Shown here one piece after another: positions 9,534 through 17,832 of a stretch of DNA of 37,871 nucleotides. A program made the translations under genes and the position numbers. Source of the stretch: an uncultured Bacteroidales bacterium (GTDB lineage Bacteria > Bacteroidota > Bacteroidia > Bacteroidales > Muribaculaceae); the NCBI GenBank assembly GCA_946011725.1, contig CAMGBT010000015.1, positions 1-37,871 on the forward strand. The letters run 5' to 3'. Each line of letters starts with the position of its first letter. Position 1 is the first letter of the stretch. The notes under the pieces were generated by a model. The model was not told the origin of the DNA. It was given only the letters and a program-made list of their open reading frames with translations, and did no database searches.

Positions 9534-9722
9534 TTAGTACAACTTGCCGGCGCGGTATTCGGCTAAGGCTTGCTTGGCGGGAATCACCAACGTGTTGCCG
9601 TCGGCATCGCAGGTCACAATCGACTGGCCTAACAATGCCTTGCGCTCCAACATATCCTCGAAGCACTTCTTCAGCCCAATCGCTAAGGTCTCTCTCAGTT
9701 CGGTCACTTCACGTTCATCCAT
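9534..9722 (-). CDS. conserved-looking small hypothetical protein (62 aa)
   Basis: This encodes a 62-residue soluble acidic/basic protein with no signal peptide. The N-terminal half is predicted helical (DEREVTELRETLAIGLKKCFEDMLERKALLG). The second half has a CDADGNTLVIPAKQALAEYRAG segment that looks like a beta hairpin followed by a helix. The ATG lies about 30 nt below the predicted transcription start of a full-consensus promoter, which is the strongest evidence that it is real. I do not recognise the family. It appears monocistronic, between the palindromic element and the TonB receptor gene. A small regulatory or structural role is possible but not shown. Confidence 0.7.
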   Translation of the reverse strand: MDEREVTELRETLAIGLKKCFEDMLERKALLGQSIVTCDADGNTLVIPAKQALAEYRAGKLY

Positions 9723-9758
9723 AATTCTTCAGCGAGTTAAATGTTTCAAAATCAACCG

Positions 9759-9790
9759 CAAAGATAAGCATTCTTTTTGAAAGCGCAAAA
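9759..9790 (-). promoter_or_regulatory. consensus Bacteroidetes promoter of the 62-aa gene
   Basis: On the minus strand a TTTTG element (9786-9790) is followed after exactly 19 bp by TATCTTTG (9759-9766). Both boxes match the Bacteroidetes consensus TTTG/TAnnTTTG at optimal spacing. The predicted transcription start is about 30 nt upstream of the ATG at 9722. Confidence 0.8.
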
Positions 9791-9843
9791 TAAACCCGAA
9801 GTATTCTTGAAAGCAAAAGAATTTCCATTCTGCTCGGCCATCC

Positions 9844-9880
9844 GGGCGGTGTTCGGCTTCCGCCTCACCACGACAACCAG
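9844..9880 (+). repeat. copy 1 of a dispersed 37-nt GC-rich repeat
   Basis: This 37-nt sequence begins GGGCGGTGTTCGGCT and ends CCACGACAACCAG. It matches the reverse complement of 14903-14939 at 34 of 37 positions. It lies in the gap between the 3' end of the TonB receptor gene and the promoter of the 62-aa gene. No gene is seen here in either strand that would explain the conservation. Confidence 0.75.
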
Positions 9881-9954
9881 TCTCGGGACAGGAGCTGGCG
9901 CCGTGGTTGCGGCCATCCAGGTATACCGAGGCAAGTAGCGCGGGTGGTGGGGAG

Positions 9955-12255
9955 TTAGATGCGCAGGGCGATGGAGGCGGTGAGGGAGCGGGGGGCGGCG
10001 GGGCCGTAGATGTAGCCGCTGTCGCGCAGGTAGCCTTGGTCGAAGTCGTCTTGGTAGGCGTTGAAGACATTGTTGACGCCGGCGCCGATTTCGAGGTCCA
10101 CACGGTTGTACAGGCGGAAGGTGTAGGCCAATTTCACCGAGGCATCGAAGAAGCGCGGGGTGGTGACGGCGCAGTCGCGGTCAACGCCCGAGCCGGCGAG
10201 GTGTTGCACCAACATCGAGCCGGTGTAAGTACCTGAGAAGATGGCTTTAAGGCCGTGCACAACTTCCCAGTTGGCCACGAAGTAGCCGTAGAAATCCGGG
10301 GTGCGGAACAGGCGCTTAACCGCGGGCACTTCGGGGTCTTCGGACCACGCTTCGGGCTGTTTGTAGCGCGAGCGCTGCCAGGTGATGCCGGCTTGGACGT
10401 CGAAGTGGGACGAGAAGTAAGCCTTGCCCTCGACGTTGAAGCCGAACACGCGTGCGCCGGAGCCGTTATAGCGTTCCAGCACGGCATTGCCGGCGGCATC
10501 GGGCTGCTCGAGACGGCGCATGGCAAACACGTCGCTGAGCTCAGTGTAGAAGCCTTCCACCAGCAGGTTGGTTTGCACCGAGCCGAAGGTGCGATAGAGG
10601 TCGACCGATGCGCTGAAGCTGTGCGACGATTCCTCTTTGAGGCCGGGCGCGAGCACTGTTACCACGCGTTCGCCACCTACCACGGCCACGTGGAAGTCTT
10701 CGTCGAAGGCTTGCGGAGCGCGGAAGCCGGTGGAGTACGACAGGCGGATGTTGCTGCTCTTATCGAGGTTGAAACGGATGTTGGCGCGGGGCGAGATGAT
10801 GGCGTCGTCGATGAGCGAGTGCTTGTCGAGGCGGGCGCCGATGAGCAAGCCCCAGCGGTCGTTGCGCCATTCGTTTTGCAGGTATCCGCTGTAGATGTTG
10901 ACACATTGGAGCACATCGTGGTCGTAGCCTAAGGTTACATCGTGCAGACGGTTGAAGTTATACTCCACGCCGGCCACTAATTCCGAGGGCATGAACAGCA
11001 GGCGCGCGATTTGGTGGGTGTACTGAGCGCCGGTGCTGATGACCAAGTCGGCGGTGCGGCCGTAGGCGTTGGGGTCTTGCTCCGAACCATAGTAACTGCT
11101 ACGCTTGGTGCTCTGAGTGGCGGCGAACAGCGCAATGTGGTCCTTGAAATCGTTGGGGCGGATGTCGAACGTGGCCTCCACGGCGTGGATGTCGTGGTCG
11201 GTTTGCTCGCAAATCATGGCTTCATGAGCGGGCACGTCGAGTTGGTCGCCGCCGCGGCGATTTTCGCGGGTGTTATGGTAGTCGAGGGTGAGGCGGGTGA
11301 TGTCGGAGGTCTTGAGGAAGGCACGAGTGCCGATGGTTTCGCTGCGCAGGCGGGCGATTTCGGTGAAGCCATCGTCATCGTGGTCGTAGCCGTCGCGATA
11401 GCGGCTTTGGCCATAGATAAACATGCCCGCTCGGCCGTTGTCGGTGACGATGGAGGCGTTGAGGGTGGTGTTGTTGTCAAGCGAACCGGAAGGGCCCACG
11501 GAGGTGATGGTGTGCTTGATTTGAGCCGAGTTGACCAGCGGGTCCTTGGTGATGATGTTGATGGTGCCGCCGATGGCCGAGGAGCCAAACAGCGCCGAGC
11601 CGCCACCGCGCATCACTTCCACGCGCTCAATCATGTTGGCCGGAATCTGTTCCAAGCCGTACACGCCGGCCAAGGCCGAGAACACCGGGCGCGAGTTCAT
11701 AAGGATTTGGGAATAGTGACCGTCAAGGCCGTTGATGCGCACTTGGGTAAAGCCGCAGTTCTGGCAGTCGTTCTCCACGCGCACGCCGGGCTGGAAGCCG
11801 AGACCGTCGGCCAAGGAGCACGCTCCCACGCAGTCGAAAATCTTGCCGGGAACCACGTTGACCAGCGACGGGCTGAGGCGGCGCACTTGCTCGCTCTTGG
11901 AGGCGGTGACCACCACTTGCTCCAGCAGGAACGCGTCGGGCTGAATGGTGAAGTTCAGTTCCAACGTTTGGTTGGCGACAATGGTGAATTGCGACGAAAG
12001 TGTTTGGTATCCGGTGTAGGATACTTCGATGGTGTGAGTGCCGGGGGCGAGGTCGCGGAACACGTAGTGGCCGGAGGCATCAGTGAGCACCGCCAAGTTG
12101 AGGTCGGTGACTTTCACCAAACAGTAAGGCACGTGTTCGCCCGTTTCGTCGATTATGTGTCCACCGATGTTAGCGTCGGTGGGGCGCTCGGCCTGAGCCA
12201 TTGCTACTGCAGCCATTAAGGTGCTGAAAACCAATAGGGTAATTCTTTGAAGCAT
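9955..12255 (-). CDS. TonB-dependent outer membrane receptor
   Basis: This 766-residue receptor begins with a signal peptide ending near AVAMAQA. A carboxypeptidase-regulatory-like domain follows (about 27-110; NIGGHIIDETGEHVPYCLV, VSYTGYQT). The plug domain (about 115-240) contains a TonB-box-like VVVTASK, RINGLDGHYSQILMNSRP, IERVEVMRGGGSALFGSSAIGG and INIITKDP. The rest is a 22-strand-type barrel ending in a terminal aromatic-poor SIALRI strand. The plug carries a close cysteine pair (NDCQNCG) seen in Bacteroidetes CirA/HmuR-type receptors. Substrate is unknown; iron, heme or cobalamin complexes are the usual range. No SusD partner is nearby, which argues against a polysaccharide SusC. It follows hisS after 105 bp and probably has its own control; a 10-bp palindrome AAGACGTCTT lies at 12295-12304. 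Confidence 0.92.
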   Translation of the reverse strand: MLQRITLLVFSTLMAAVAMAQAERPTDANIGGHIIDETGEHVPYCLVKVTDLNLAVLTDASGHYVFRDLAPGTHTIEVSYTGYQTLSSQFTIVANQTLELNFTIQPDAFLLEQVVVTASKSEQVRRLSPSLVNVVPGKIFDCVGACSLADGLGFQPGVRVENDCQNCGFTQVRINGLDGHYSQILMNSRPVFSALAGVYGLEQIPANMIERVEVMRGGGSALFGSSAIGGTINIITKDPLVNSAQIKHTITSVGPSGSLDNNTTLNASIVTDNGRAGMFIYGQSRYRDGYDHDDDGFTEIARLRSETIGTRAFLKTSDITRLTLDYHNTRENRRGGDQLDVPAHEAMICEQTDHDIHAVEATFDIRPNDFKDHIALFAATQSTKRSSYYGSEQDPNAYGRTADLVISTGAQYTHQIARLLFMPSELVAGVEYNFNRLHDVTLGYDHDVLQCVNIYSGYLQNEWRNDRWGLLIGARLDKHSLIDDAIISPRANIRFNLDKSSNIRLSYSTGFRAPQAFDEDFHVAVVGGERVVTVLAPGLKEESSHSFSASVDLYRTFGSVQTNLLVEGFYTELSDVFAMRRLEQPDAAGNAVLERYNGSGARVFGFNVEGKAYFSSHFDVQAGITWQRSRYKQPEAWSEDPEVPAVKRLFRTPDFYGYFVANWEVVHGLKAIFSGTYTGSMLVQHLAGSGVDRDCAVTTPRFFDASVKLAYTFRLYNRVDLEIGAGVNNVFNAYQDDFDQGYLRDSGYIYGPAAPRSLTASIALRI

Positions 12256-12360
12256 GATGATTTGATATATTAATAAGTGAATAGATGTATGCGCAAGACG
12301 TCTTCCGTAATGTCAGCGTCGACATTCGGCATAGGGTGCAATCAGAGTGATAGCAAAGTG

Positions 12361-13725
12361 CTATCCTTTGATGGCGGCGATGGCTTCGGCCACGGTGAGG
12401 GTGGCTTGCGTGCCTTCGGCCATATTTTTGAGGGTGAGGGTGCCGTTGGCGGCTTCGCTTTCGCCGATGAGGGCCACGTAGGGGATGGCGGCGGCGTTGG
12501 CGTAAGCCATTTGCTTCTTCATCTTCGCCGAGTCGGGGTAAAGTTCACAACTGATGCCGGCGGCACGCAGCTGCTTCACTGCTTTAAGCGAGGCGGCGGC
12601 TTCGGCCGGGCCGAAGTTGACGAACATCACCTGCGAGGCGGCACCTAACTGCTCGGGGTAGAGGTTGAGGCCGTTGAGCACGTCGTAGATGCGGTCAGCG
12701 CCGAAGGAGATGCCCACACCGGAAACGCCGGGCATACCAAACACGCCGGTGAGGTTGTCGTAGCGACCGCCGCCGGTGATGCTGCCGATGGCGAAGTCGA
12801 GGGCTTTCACCTCAATGATGGTGCCGGTGTAGTAGTTCAAACCGCGAGCCAACGACACGTCCAAGTCCAACTCGGCATCCAAGCCTAAGGCCAGAGTTTG
12901 CTCGGTTACTTCGCGCAATTCCTGCACGCCGAGGGCGCCGGTGGGGCTGTCGCGCAGCAGTTCTTCCAAGCGGGCGAGGCGTTCGGCCACGGTGCCGTCG
13001 ATTTGGAGGATGGGCTGCAAGGCGGTGATGGATTCGGCTGTAAGGCCACGTTCCGACAGTTCTTCGTTCACCTTGTCGATGCCGATTTTGTCGATTTTGT
13101 CGATGGCCACGGTGATGTCAATCATCTTGTCGGGTGCGCCGATCAATTCGGCGATACCGGCCAACACCTTGCGGTTATTGAGCTTGATGGCGATGCGGAT
13201 TTTCAGGCGGCGGAACACCTCGTCGATGAGCTGGAGCAGTTCCACTTCGTTCACAAGCGAATCGCTACCCACCACGTCGGCGTCGCACTGGTAGAATTCG
13301 CGGTAGCGACCCTTTTGCGGACGGTCGGCACGCCAAACCGGCTGAATCTGGAAGCGGCGGAAGGGCATTTGGATTTCATTGCGGTGCTGCACCACGAAGC
13401 GGGCGAAGGGCACAGTCAAATCGTAGCGCAAGCCTTTTTCGGCGATTTGCGGAGTGAGCTTGAGGAAGGTTTCCTCGCTGAGCAAATTGGGGTCGACGCC
13501 GGCAAGGAAGTTGCCCGAATTAAGGATCTTGAACAGCAACTTGTCGCCCTCCTCGCCATACTTGCCCATCAATGTCGAAAGGTTTTCCATCGAGGGTGTT
13601 TCGATTTGGTGGTATCCAAAGAGATGGAAAACGGAACGGATTGTGTCGAAGATGTAGTTACGACGCGCCATTTCGGCGGGTGAGAAGTCGCGGGTTCCTT
13701 TGGGAATGGAGGGTTTCTGTGCCAT
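12361..13725 (-). CDS. hisS: histidine--tRNA ligase
   Basis: This cytoplasmic class II synthetase charges tRNA-His. The frame stays open upstream to 13779, but the correct start is the ATG at 13725, because the protein then begins [16 protein letters not shown], the standard HisRS N-terminus, giving 454 residues. Visible motifs include motif 2-like [13 protein letters not shown], the HisA signature [21 protein letters not shown], and the motif 3 region [15 protein letters not shown]. The C-terminal anticodon-binding domain covers about the last 95 residues. The gene is divergent from the WecA-like gene, and a TAATTTTG box lies 30 nt upstream of the start. Confidence 0.97.
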   Translation of the reverse strand: MAQKPSIPKGTRDFSPAEMARRNYIFDTIRSVFHLFGYHQIETPSMENLSTLMGKYGEEGDKLLFKILNSGNFLAGVDPNLLSEETFLKLTPQIAEKGLRYDLTVPFARFVVQHRNEIQMPFRRFQIQPVWRADRPQKGRYREFYQCDADVVGSDSLVNEVELLQLIDEVFRRLKIRIAIKLNNRKVLAGIAELIGAPDKMIDITVAIDKIDKIGIDKVNEELSERGLTAESITALQPILQIDGTVAERLARLEELLRDSPTGALGVQELREVTEQTLALGLDAELDLDVSLARGLNYYTGTIIEVKALDFAIGSITGGGRYDNLTGVFGMPGVSGVGISFGADRIYDVLNGLNLYPEQLGAASQVMFVNFGPAEAAASLKAVKQLRAAGISCELYPDSAKMKKQMAYANAAAIPYVALIGESEAANGTLTLKNMAEGTQATLTVAEAIAAIKG

Positions 13726-13754
13726 TGTTTGAGATACTTTTAATAATGCGAGTG

Positions 13755-13762
13755 CAAAATTA
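13755..13762 (-). promoter_or_regulatory. putative -7 box of the hisS promoter
   Basis: The minus strand reads TAATTTTG, matching TAnnTTTG, 29 bp upstream of the chosen hisS ATG. The nearest TTTG is 24 bp further upstream, slightly outside the usual spacing. Its place supports the shorter hisS start, since the longer frame would begin upstream of this box. Confidence 0.55.
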
Positions 13763-13887
13763 CAAAAAATTATGGACATAGCCTATCAAAATTTGGTGGC
13801 AGAAGCACTTTTTTGCAAAAAATACTCACAATTGAGTATAGCGACCGCCTCGAAACGCCCGCTCCGAGTCGGATTTTGGCCGAAATG

Positions 13888-13919
13888 CTTGCATAGTTGG
13901 CAAAAGTTAGCTAATTTTG
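13888..13919 (+). promoter_or_regulatory. putative promoter giving a near-leaderless mRNA for the WecA-like gene
   Basis: TAATTTTG at 13912-13919 matches the Bacteroidetes -7 box. CTTG at 13888-13891 lies 20 bp upstream and is a one-mismatch -33 element. Only 8 nt separate the -7 box from the ATG at 13928, so the transcript would start at or within a few nucleotides of the start codon. Confidence 0.5.
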
Positions 13920-13927
13920 CACTGCAA

Positions 13928-14869
13928 ATGAGTATCACGGCTTACATAGTATTGCTAATTGCCCTGCTGGCGGTGGAAGCGCTGTACATGCGATTCGCTC
14001 GCGCCATCGGTGCGGTGTCGGCATGCCAACAGCGCGATTCGCACCACCGCCCCACGGTAATCGGCGGCGGCATCGTGTTCTACGTGGCAGCGGTGGTGGC
14101 GGTGCTCATGGCCGCGCAGGTGAATTGGTGGCTGTTCGGCGGCCTCACCGCCTTGGCCGCCATCAGTTTTGCCGACGACCTGCGGCCGCAGAGCGTGCTC
14201 TTGCGCTTGGCGGTGCAAGCGGCAGCGGTTGGTGCCGTGCTCCACGCCGCCGGGTGCTCGCTGTGGTGGTTAGTGCCCGCCTTGGCCTTCGTCAACGCGT
14301 GCAACTTCATGGACGGCATCAACGGCCTCGCCGCCGGCTACAATCTGCTGCTGATGCTCACACTGCTGGCGGTGCAGCATGTCCTTGGGCAGGAATATAA
14401 CCCGCTCACAATCTGCACCTTAGCTGCCTGCATGGTGTTCGCCTTCTTCAACTTCCGCCGGCGCCCGCGCTGCTTTGCCGGCGACGTGGGCTCCATCACC
14501 GCCGCCGCCATAGCCCTGTACCTGCTGGCCACGTTGCTGGCCGCCGACGGCTCGCTGCGCTTCGTGGCCTTCGTGGCCGTGTACGGGGTTGACACCGCCC
14601 TCACCATCGTCCACCGCCTCTTGCTGCGCCGCCCCATCTGGCGCGCCCACCGCATGCACCTCTACCAACTTCTCAGCAACGAAGTGGGCCTACCCCACCT
14701 ACTCACCACCTCCATCTACGTGGGCGTGCAGCTGCTCATCAACGCCGGCGCATTGCTCATCGCCCCCACCTACGGCTACGCCTACTTAGCAGCCGTAATC
14801 GCCACCCTCTCAGTGGTTTACATCCTCCTCATCCGCCGCTACTTCCCCCTCCACCACCTCCCGGACTGA
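13928..14869 (+). CDS. WecA/MraY-like polyprenyl-phosphate glycosylphosphotransferase
   Basis: This 313-residue polytopic membrane protein is of glycosyltransferase family 4. Such enzymes move a sugar-1-phosphate from a UDP-sugar to undecaprenyl phosphate and so start O-antigen, capsule or other glycan synthesis. Family motifs are visible: SFADDLRPQS (the DD motif), NACNFMDGINGLAAG (N-x2-N-x2-DG-x2-GL), CFAGDVGS, and RAHRMHLYQLL near the C-terminal active-site loop. About ten hydrophobic segments are seen. The frame is open upstream to 13772, but that extension is not membrane-like and overlaps the hisS promoter; MSITAYIVLLIALL is the natural first helix, so the start is 13928. The acceptor glycan cannot be told from here; the gene stands alone. 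MraY itself is less likely, given the short length and lack of a cell-wall cluster. Confidence 0.88.
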   Translation: MSITAYIVLLIALLAVEALYMRFARAIGAVSACQQRDSHHRPTVIGGGIVFYVAAVVAVLMAAQVNWWLFGGLTALAAISFADDLRPQSVLLRLAVQAAAVGAVLHAAGCSLWWLVPALAFVNACNFMDGINGLAAGYNLLLMLTLLAVQHVLGQEYNPLTICTLAACMVFAFFNFRRRPRCFAGDVGSITAAAIALYLLATLLAADGSLRFVAFVAVYGVDTALTIVHRLLLRRPIWRAHRMHLYQLLSNEVGLPHLLTTSIYVGVQLLINAGALLIAPTYGYAYLAAVIATLSVVYILLIRRYFPLHHLPD

Positions 14870-14902
14870 CCGCCCTCCCCGCCCCGCCCACTCTGCGGCA
14901 GG

Positions 14903-14939
14903 CTGGTTGTCGTGGCAAGGCGGCAGCCGAACACCGCCC
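14903..14939 (-). repeat. copy 2 of the dispersed 37-nt GC-rich repeat
   Basis: Read on the minus strand, this begins GGGCGGTGTTCGGCT and ends CCACGACAACCAG. It matches 9844-9880 at 34 of 37 positions, in opposite orientation. It lies 33 bp after the stop of the WecA-like gene. No hairpin plus T-run typical of a terminator was seen. Confidence 0.75.
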
Positions 14940-14972
14940 ACCATGAGTCCTGAGAAGTCCTTACTAATTTAT

Positions 14973-15107
14973 CACGGCTCTTTCATTTAAACTTCGGTAA
15001 ACGTGAAAAGCGTCTAAACGAATAACACGAATTTACGAAACAACGAAATATTAAAAATACGTTATTTCGTTTAACCAGTCAAAGTTGGGTTAAATGAAAG
15101 AGCCGTG
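14973..15107. mobile_element. 135-bp MITE-like element with 18-bp TIRs and a 9-bp target duplication
   Basis: The ends are perfect inverted repeats: CACGGCTCTTTCATTTAA at 14973-14990 and its complement at 15090-15107. Immediately outside lies a direct repeat CTAATTTAT at 14964-14972 and 15108-15116, the expected target-site duplication. The AT-rich centre contains partially complementary ACGAA-type words and no coding frame. These are the hallmarks of a non-autonomous transposon moved by a transposase encoded elsewhere. The right-hand duplication overlaps the tail of the YhcG remnant. A degenerate relative lies at 24071-24202. Confidence 0.85.
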
Positions 15108-15636
15108 CTAATTTATGAGATTATTATTTTGCAGGAAGATGGCTTTTTGCTGTTCAATTTCGCGCCGCAATTCTTCTTCGCTGGGAAGAATACTGCGAGG
15201 CGATGTTGCGGTCGAGGGTGGTTGTGCTCCACGTATCCTTTGAACAGTGGATTAAATACCACTCACGTGCTGCGTCATTGGTAACCGAAAGTAGGCGTCG
15301 GATATGAGTCCAGGTCAAATTGTGAACGAGCTCGTTCACTTTTTCAAAACTTGGGAACAACAGATAGAATTTACGATAGTATTGTAAATTTCGCTTACTG
15401 TAATTGTTGCCATAGATGGCGTACAGCCGTTCGGCAAGGTCTGTGATTAACCTTGCCCCATACTGAGCGCGAAGTTCACCTTGCTGTTCCTCTTCAACGA
15501 TACGTCGTCCAATATTCCAATACGTAGCGATTGCCACTTGGCCTGCCGCGCCAAATGCCTGCCGCTGTCCATTGATAATGATTGAATTAACATCATTAAA
15601 AAGGCGCTCTGTATATATGTTTGTAAGCTCGTTCAT
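15108..15636 (-). pseudogene. remnant of a YhcG/DUF1016 (PDDEXK-type) protein
   Basis: The reading frame from 15636 gives 160 residues. They match the DUF1016 N-terminal domain, with features such as AIATYWNIGRRIVEEEQ, YGARLITDLAERL, FSKRNL-type YSKRNLQYYRKFY, and a TLDRNIASQY segment. Full proteins run to roughly 330-370 residues and continue into a PDDEXK nuclease-like domain. Here the frame ends at 15154 in an unrelated tail. Just past the junction (near 15190) another frame encodes LPSEEELRREIEQQKAIF, the usual C-terminal end of this family, stopping at a TAG at 15108. The middle of the gene has thus been deleted with a frameshift. Intact relatives are accessory genes near restriction or mobile loci. 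The remnant is probably non-functional. Confidence 0.8.
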
Positions 15637-15695
15637 GATTAAACTAATAATTTAATAAAACAATGCTAACTGTTATCATCCTGCACAGGCGGGCG

Positions 15696-16493
15696 CTATG
15701 TCTCGGAGGTGGGGGTGAGTAGACTGAGCGCTTTGTTGATGCCGATGCCGAAGAGGGCAAAGTCGTAGTAGACCGGGTCGGCGGGACGGAATTGGCGCAG
15801 GGCGGCGGTAAGTTGTTCCACGGCCAAGCGGTCGTTGGCCTTGCGTTGGAGCAGGCCGAGCGAACGCGACACGTTGCCCACGTGCACATCTAACGGCACG
15901 TACAATTGCGCCGGGGTGATCACGTCCCACACGCCTAAGTCCACGATGCCGTCGCACCGCACCAACCATCGCAGCGCCATGTTGAACCGCTTCAGGGCCG
16001 ACTTATCCAAGCCTAACGGCAGGCAGCGGCAGTCGTTGTGACCATCGTTGGCCAGCGCCAACTCGCGGTTGATGGCCGCGGCCAACGCCCACGACGGTGC
16101 CGCTTCCTCCCCCACTCTTTCAGCCTTGGCAAAGCCTTCCAGCGAGCCGTGGCTCCGGTAAATCGCATGCAACCCGCGCAGATAATGACGCAAGTTGGCG
16201 TTGAAAAACGTGCGGTGGATATTGCCGTCGGGCAACTCCTCATAGCCGCGCTCCATCACATATTTATATGGCTGATTGTCCATCAGCGCCAGCATCTTGT
16301 TGGCACTTTTGCAAATCATAGTACGGTTGCCCCAGGCTATGGTCGAGGCCAACAGCGCCACAATCTCTATGTCGCGCTTGTCGCTGAATCGGCGCGGGAA
16401 CTGCACCGGGTCGGCCTCCACAAACTCGGGCCGATTATAGCGTGCAGCTTCCTCGTCGAGCAGCAGCTGCAATTGTTGCATTTCAGGTGTCAT
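15696..16493 (-). CDS. TIGR02757 family protein (DUF2400)
   Basis: This 265-residue cytoplasmic protein belongs to a conserved Bacteroidetes/Proteobacteria family of unknown biochemical role. Characteristic stretches are DPVQFPRRFSDKRDIEIVALLASTIAWGNRTMI near the N-terminus, CLPLGLDKSALKRFNMALRWLVR, DLGVWDVITPAQLYVPLDVHVGNVSRSLGLL, and DPVYYDFALFGIGI at the end. The last regions resemble helix-hairpin-helix DNA glycosylase-like folds, but no function should be assumed. The start is set at the ATG at 16493 rather than the GTG three codons upstream. It lies 51 bp after the inositol phosphatase gene and is probably the last gene of the operon. Confidence 0.85.
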   Translation of the reverse strand: MTPEMQQLQLLLDEEAARYNRPEFVEADPVQFPRRFSDKRDIEIVALLASTIAWGNRTMICKSANKMLALMDNQPYKYVMERGYEELPDGNIHRTFFNANLRHYLRGLHAIYRSHGSLEGFAKAERVGEEAAPSWALAAAINRELALANDGHNDCRCLPLGLDKSALKRFNMALRWLVRCDGIVDLGVWDVITPAQLYVPLDVHVGNVSRSLGLLQRKANDRLAVEQLTAALRQFRPADPVYYDFALFGIGINKALSLLTPTSET

Positions 16494-16544
16494 AATCCAC
16501 ACTCTTTCAGTCGGTTATAGTTGCATACCATCAGCGAGCCATCG

Positions 16545-17801
16545 TTACAATTTCAGCAAATAATCGCGCAAATCGTTCCAGCGGTAGTAGGGGAAGATGT
16601 CCGAGGGCATGTCCACGGCTATTTCGCTCTCGTTGAGCAGAATTTTCACCAACACGTCGCCGGAATTATTGCGGAAGAACACCATTTGCAAGTTCGAGCC
16701 CATGGGCGAAATCTTGAAATCGCTCCACACTTCGGCCAACTTTTCAGGGCGCATTTCGTCTGTGTAGCAATTAGTTAGGCGCATCAGCGCGGTAAGCGGG
16801 ATGATGTTGCCATCGTGGCCGAAGCGGAAGTCGGCGCCATGGCCGCCTTCGGCGATGCAGCGGTCGGCCTTAGCCACGATGTCGCGCACCAAGTTGCGTG
16901 CATTGCCGGTGAGTTGGCCGTCGGCAGCAGCGTATGACGAGTTGCAGGCAAAGAAGTTGAAGTTGAACACTTGCCACAGCGAATACAGCTCCTCGGCTGT
17001 GAACAGGTCGAAGAAGTCGACCTTGGTTTCCATATTCTGCATGTCCACGGCCACCCAGTACATCTGCCACATAAATTCTACGGGGTCAACCCACGTGGCC
17101 ACCCACTCTGCGTCGGCGAAGATGCTGCGCACCAGGCGGTCGGGTTGGGTTTGCGCAGCGCGGAAGCGGCGCCACGACTGGTACCACGGGCCGCGCTCGC
17201 TGCTGTAGAAGCCGGATTCGGGCGAGTGATAGTTGAGAAAGTACATATTGCGCTGGCCTGATTCACAGGGGATTACCAACTGCGGATTCATCTCGCGCAA
17301 CTGGCTCACGAAGTTGAACATGGAGTGAGCGCACCGCATCACTACGGTGGAGCAAGCCGTGTAGCGGCCTTGCGCGTCGAACACCTGCGGATAGGCGTTG
17401 TACATGCGCCGGGCGATGGCTTGATGCTGACGCGCGCCCAGCGGCGACAGTTCGCCGCCGCGTCCCTCGCCTTCCTGCCACACCGAATCCAAGCGCACGA
17501 GCACATCGCGGCCCAGCTCGGTGAGCGCGTCGGCCTCGTTGGCGCGACGAAGCAGGTCGCGCGGGGCGGCGTAGTCGTTGTCGGAGATGAGATAACGCGA
17601 ACCGTGGCGACCGTAGTGACTGATATAGAACGGTTTATACCCTTTGGGAGCTGCAGTCCACGCGGTAGAATCCGGAGTGGGATAGGCATAGTACACACCG
17701 CCCGCCTTGCCCGGCGTGGCAGCGATTTCTTCGAGGGATGCTTGCGCCAATGCGCTCGGCATCATCAGCGCGGCCAAGGCCGCAAAAATAAGTTTCTTCA
17801 T
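16545..17801 (-). CDS. secreted histidine acid phosphatase, MINPP/phytase-like
   Basis: This 418-residue protein has a signal peptide ending near ALAQA. The catalytic motif RHGSR lies at residues 65-69, and a GHDG proton-donor motif at about 328-331. Histidine acid phosphatases hydrolyse phosphomonoesters; Bacteroides relatives act on inositol polyphosphates such as phytate. True MINPP enzymes usually carry HAE at the donor site, whereas HD is seen here as in phytases, so substrate range is uncertain. The product is probably periplasmic. It lies 31 bp after galE in the same operon. Confidence 0.88.
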   Translation of the reverse strand: MKKLIFAALAALMMPSALAQASLEEIAATPGKAGGVYYAYPTPDSTAWTAAPKGYKPFYISHYGRHGSRYLISDNDYAAPRDLLRRANEADALTELGRDVLVRLDSVWQEGEGRGGELSPLGARQHQAIARRMYNAYPQVFDAQGRYTACSTVVMRCAHSMFNFVSQLREMNPQLVIPCESGQRNMYFLNYHSPESGFYSSERGPWYQSWRRFRAAQTQPDRLVRSIFADAEWVATWVDPVEFMWQMYWVAVDMQNMETKVDFFDLFTAEELYSLWQVFNFNFFACNSSYAAADGQLTGNARNLVRDIVAKADRCIAEGGHGADFRFGHDGNIIPLTALMRLTNCYTDEMRPEKLAEVWSDFKISPMGSNLQMVFFRNNSGDVLVKILLNESEIAVDMPSDIFPYYRWNDLRDYLLKL

Positions 17802-17832
17802 GGTTATTTATTGATTTACAGCATCTTAAAGC

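Noticed and set aside
11011-12219. Plus-strand open frame of about 400 codons opposite the TonB receptor
   Set aside because: It is a shadow of the receptor gene. The receptor has clear plug and barrel motifs, and the antisense translation has none.
12295-12304. 10-bp palindrome AAGACGTCTT upstream of the TonB receptor gene as an operator
   Set aside because: A single short palindrome with no second copy or known regulator gene nearby; it is noted in the receptor entry but not claimed as a site.
13772-13927. N-terminal extension of the WecA-like gene to 13772
   Set aside because: The added 52 residues are not membrane-like and overlap the divergent hisS promoter region. The ATG at 13928 gives the natural first transmembrane helix.
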